Of a stretch of DNA of 6,060 nt, positions 5,770-6,060 are shown piece after piece (positions within the stretch are counted from its first letter, which is position 1; every line of letters begins with the position of its first letter). Below the pieces are notes generated by a model that was not told the DNA's origin, ran no database searches, and saw nothing but the letters and a program-made list of their open reading frames with translations. The stretch lies in contig JAQBUJ010000222.1 in assembly GCA_027623845.1 (NCBI GenBank), positions 1 to 6,060 of the forward strand, given 5' to 3'. The stretch comes from Pseudomonadota bacterium. Lineage in GTDB: Bacteria > Pseudomonadota > Alphaproteobacteria > Thalassobaculales > Thalassobaculaceae. Made by a program: the position numbers and the translations under genes.

Positions 5770-6060
5770 CGCCCCTGCATCGCCGGGATCTGAAACTGAG
5801 GCGGGTTTACCCGAGGCGGGCCAACCCGAGGCGGGACGACCCGGGGTTGGTCCAACCGAGACCGGACCGGCGATCGACGTTCGCCAGGTTTCCAAGGTGT
5901 TCAACGTCTACCATCAACCGATCGACCGGTTGAAGCAGGCGTTGTTTCGCGGGCGGCGGACTTTCTTTACCTCGTTCGCGGCGCTGAATGACGTCACTTT
6001 CACCGTCCCGCGCCACCAGACGGTCGGCATCATCGGCGAGAACGGGTCGGGCAAATCAAC
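5759..6060 (+). CDS. wzt: ABC transporter ATP-binding protein for polysaccharide export (Wzt/TagH family), N-terminal part
   Basis: From an ATG at 5759 the frame is open to the right edge, giving 100 codons and two bases. After a 38-residue low-complexity extension comes the normal ABC domain start: IDVRQVSKVFNVY (39-51), the PIDRLKQALFRG segment (54-65) typical of Wzt/TagH exporters, then FAALNDVTFTV (73-83) and Walker A GENGSGKS (93-100). The Q-loop, signature, Walker B and any carbohydrate-binding C-terminal domain lie beyond the window. The product would be the cytoplasmic ATPase that pairs with the permease encoded upstream. The start overlaps the permease stop by 11 nt and is preceded by a run of five G (5747-5751) at 7 nt, a modest ribosome site; an out-of-frame ATG at 5764 is not used. 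The extension holds a tandem pentapeptide array, unusual for this family. No in-frame ATG or GTG gives a start directly before the ABC domain. Confidence 0.92.
   Translation, partial: MSCDAPASPGSETEAGLPEAGQPEAGRPGVGPTETGPAIDVRQVSKVFNVYHQPIDRLKQALFRGRRTFFTSFAALNDVTFTVPRHQTVGIIGENGSGKS
5795..5869 (+). repeat. 15-bp tandem repeat, five copies, encoding a pentapeptide array
   Basis: Five head-to-tail units of 15 bp start at 5795, 5810, 5825, 5840 and 5855. Copies 2 and 3 share their first 11 bases (CCCGAGGCGGG), copy 1 keeps GAGGCGGG, and copies 4 and 5 have diverged. Being a multiple of three, the unit keeps frame and codes for a [P/T]-E-A-G-x pentapeptide at residues 13-27 of the Wzt-like ATPase, then PGVGP (28-32) and TETGP (33-37). 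Unit number may vary between strains by slippage. Confidence 0.8.

Overview
This is a GC-rich window with dense coding, short intergenic gaps, GTG starts and Shine-Dalgarno-led genes. It looks like chromosomal DNA of a Gram-negative proteobacterium. An alphaproteobacterium, perhaps of the Rhodospirillales type, is my best guess from gene content and protein flavour, but no marker gene here proves it. I see no rRNA, tRNA, CRISPR array, insertion sequence or phage gene.

The window holds two unrelated modules that diverge from a 173-bp intergenic region (3130-3302). The left half, on the minus strand, is a two-gene operon: hyuA (start 3129, 707 aa, complete) followed after 3 bp by hyuB (start 1002, running off the left edge). 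Together they encode the two subunits of an ATP-dependent hydantoinase / 5-oxoprolinase / acetone-carboxylase-type enzyme. The natural substrate cannot be read from the sequence.

The right half, on the plus strand, is a surface-glycan locus: a small GT8-like glycosyltransferase (3303-4082), a PAPS-dependent carbohydrate-type sulfotransferase (4133-4801), an ABC-2 polysaccharide-export permease of the Wzm/TagG type (4921-5769), and the start of its ATPase partner of the Wzt/TagH type (5759 to the right edge, ending just inside Walker A). The permease and ATPase genes overlap by 11 nt. A reasonable reading, by inference, is a locus that builds, sulfates and exports a cell-surface or extracellular polysaccharide through an ABC-transporter route.

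The most unusual details are a 15-bp tandem repeat that encodes a degenerate pentapeptide array in the N-terminal extension of the Wzt-like ATPase; three 11-bp-phased direct repeats in front of the permease gene; a well-formed sigma-70-like promoter before the glycosyltransferase; and a His-to-Gln change in a usually conserved GPLHA-type motif of HyuA together with a Gly/Ser/Asp-rich insert near its C-terminus. None of these alone shows a new biological system; the sulfotransferase-plus-ABC-exporter pairing is the best lead.
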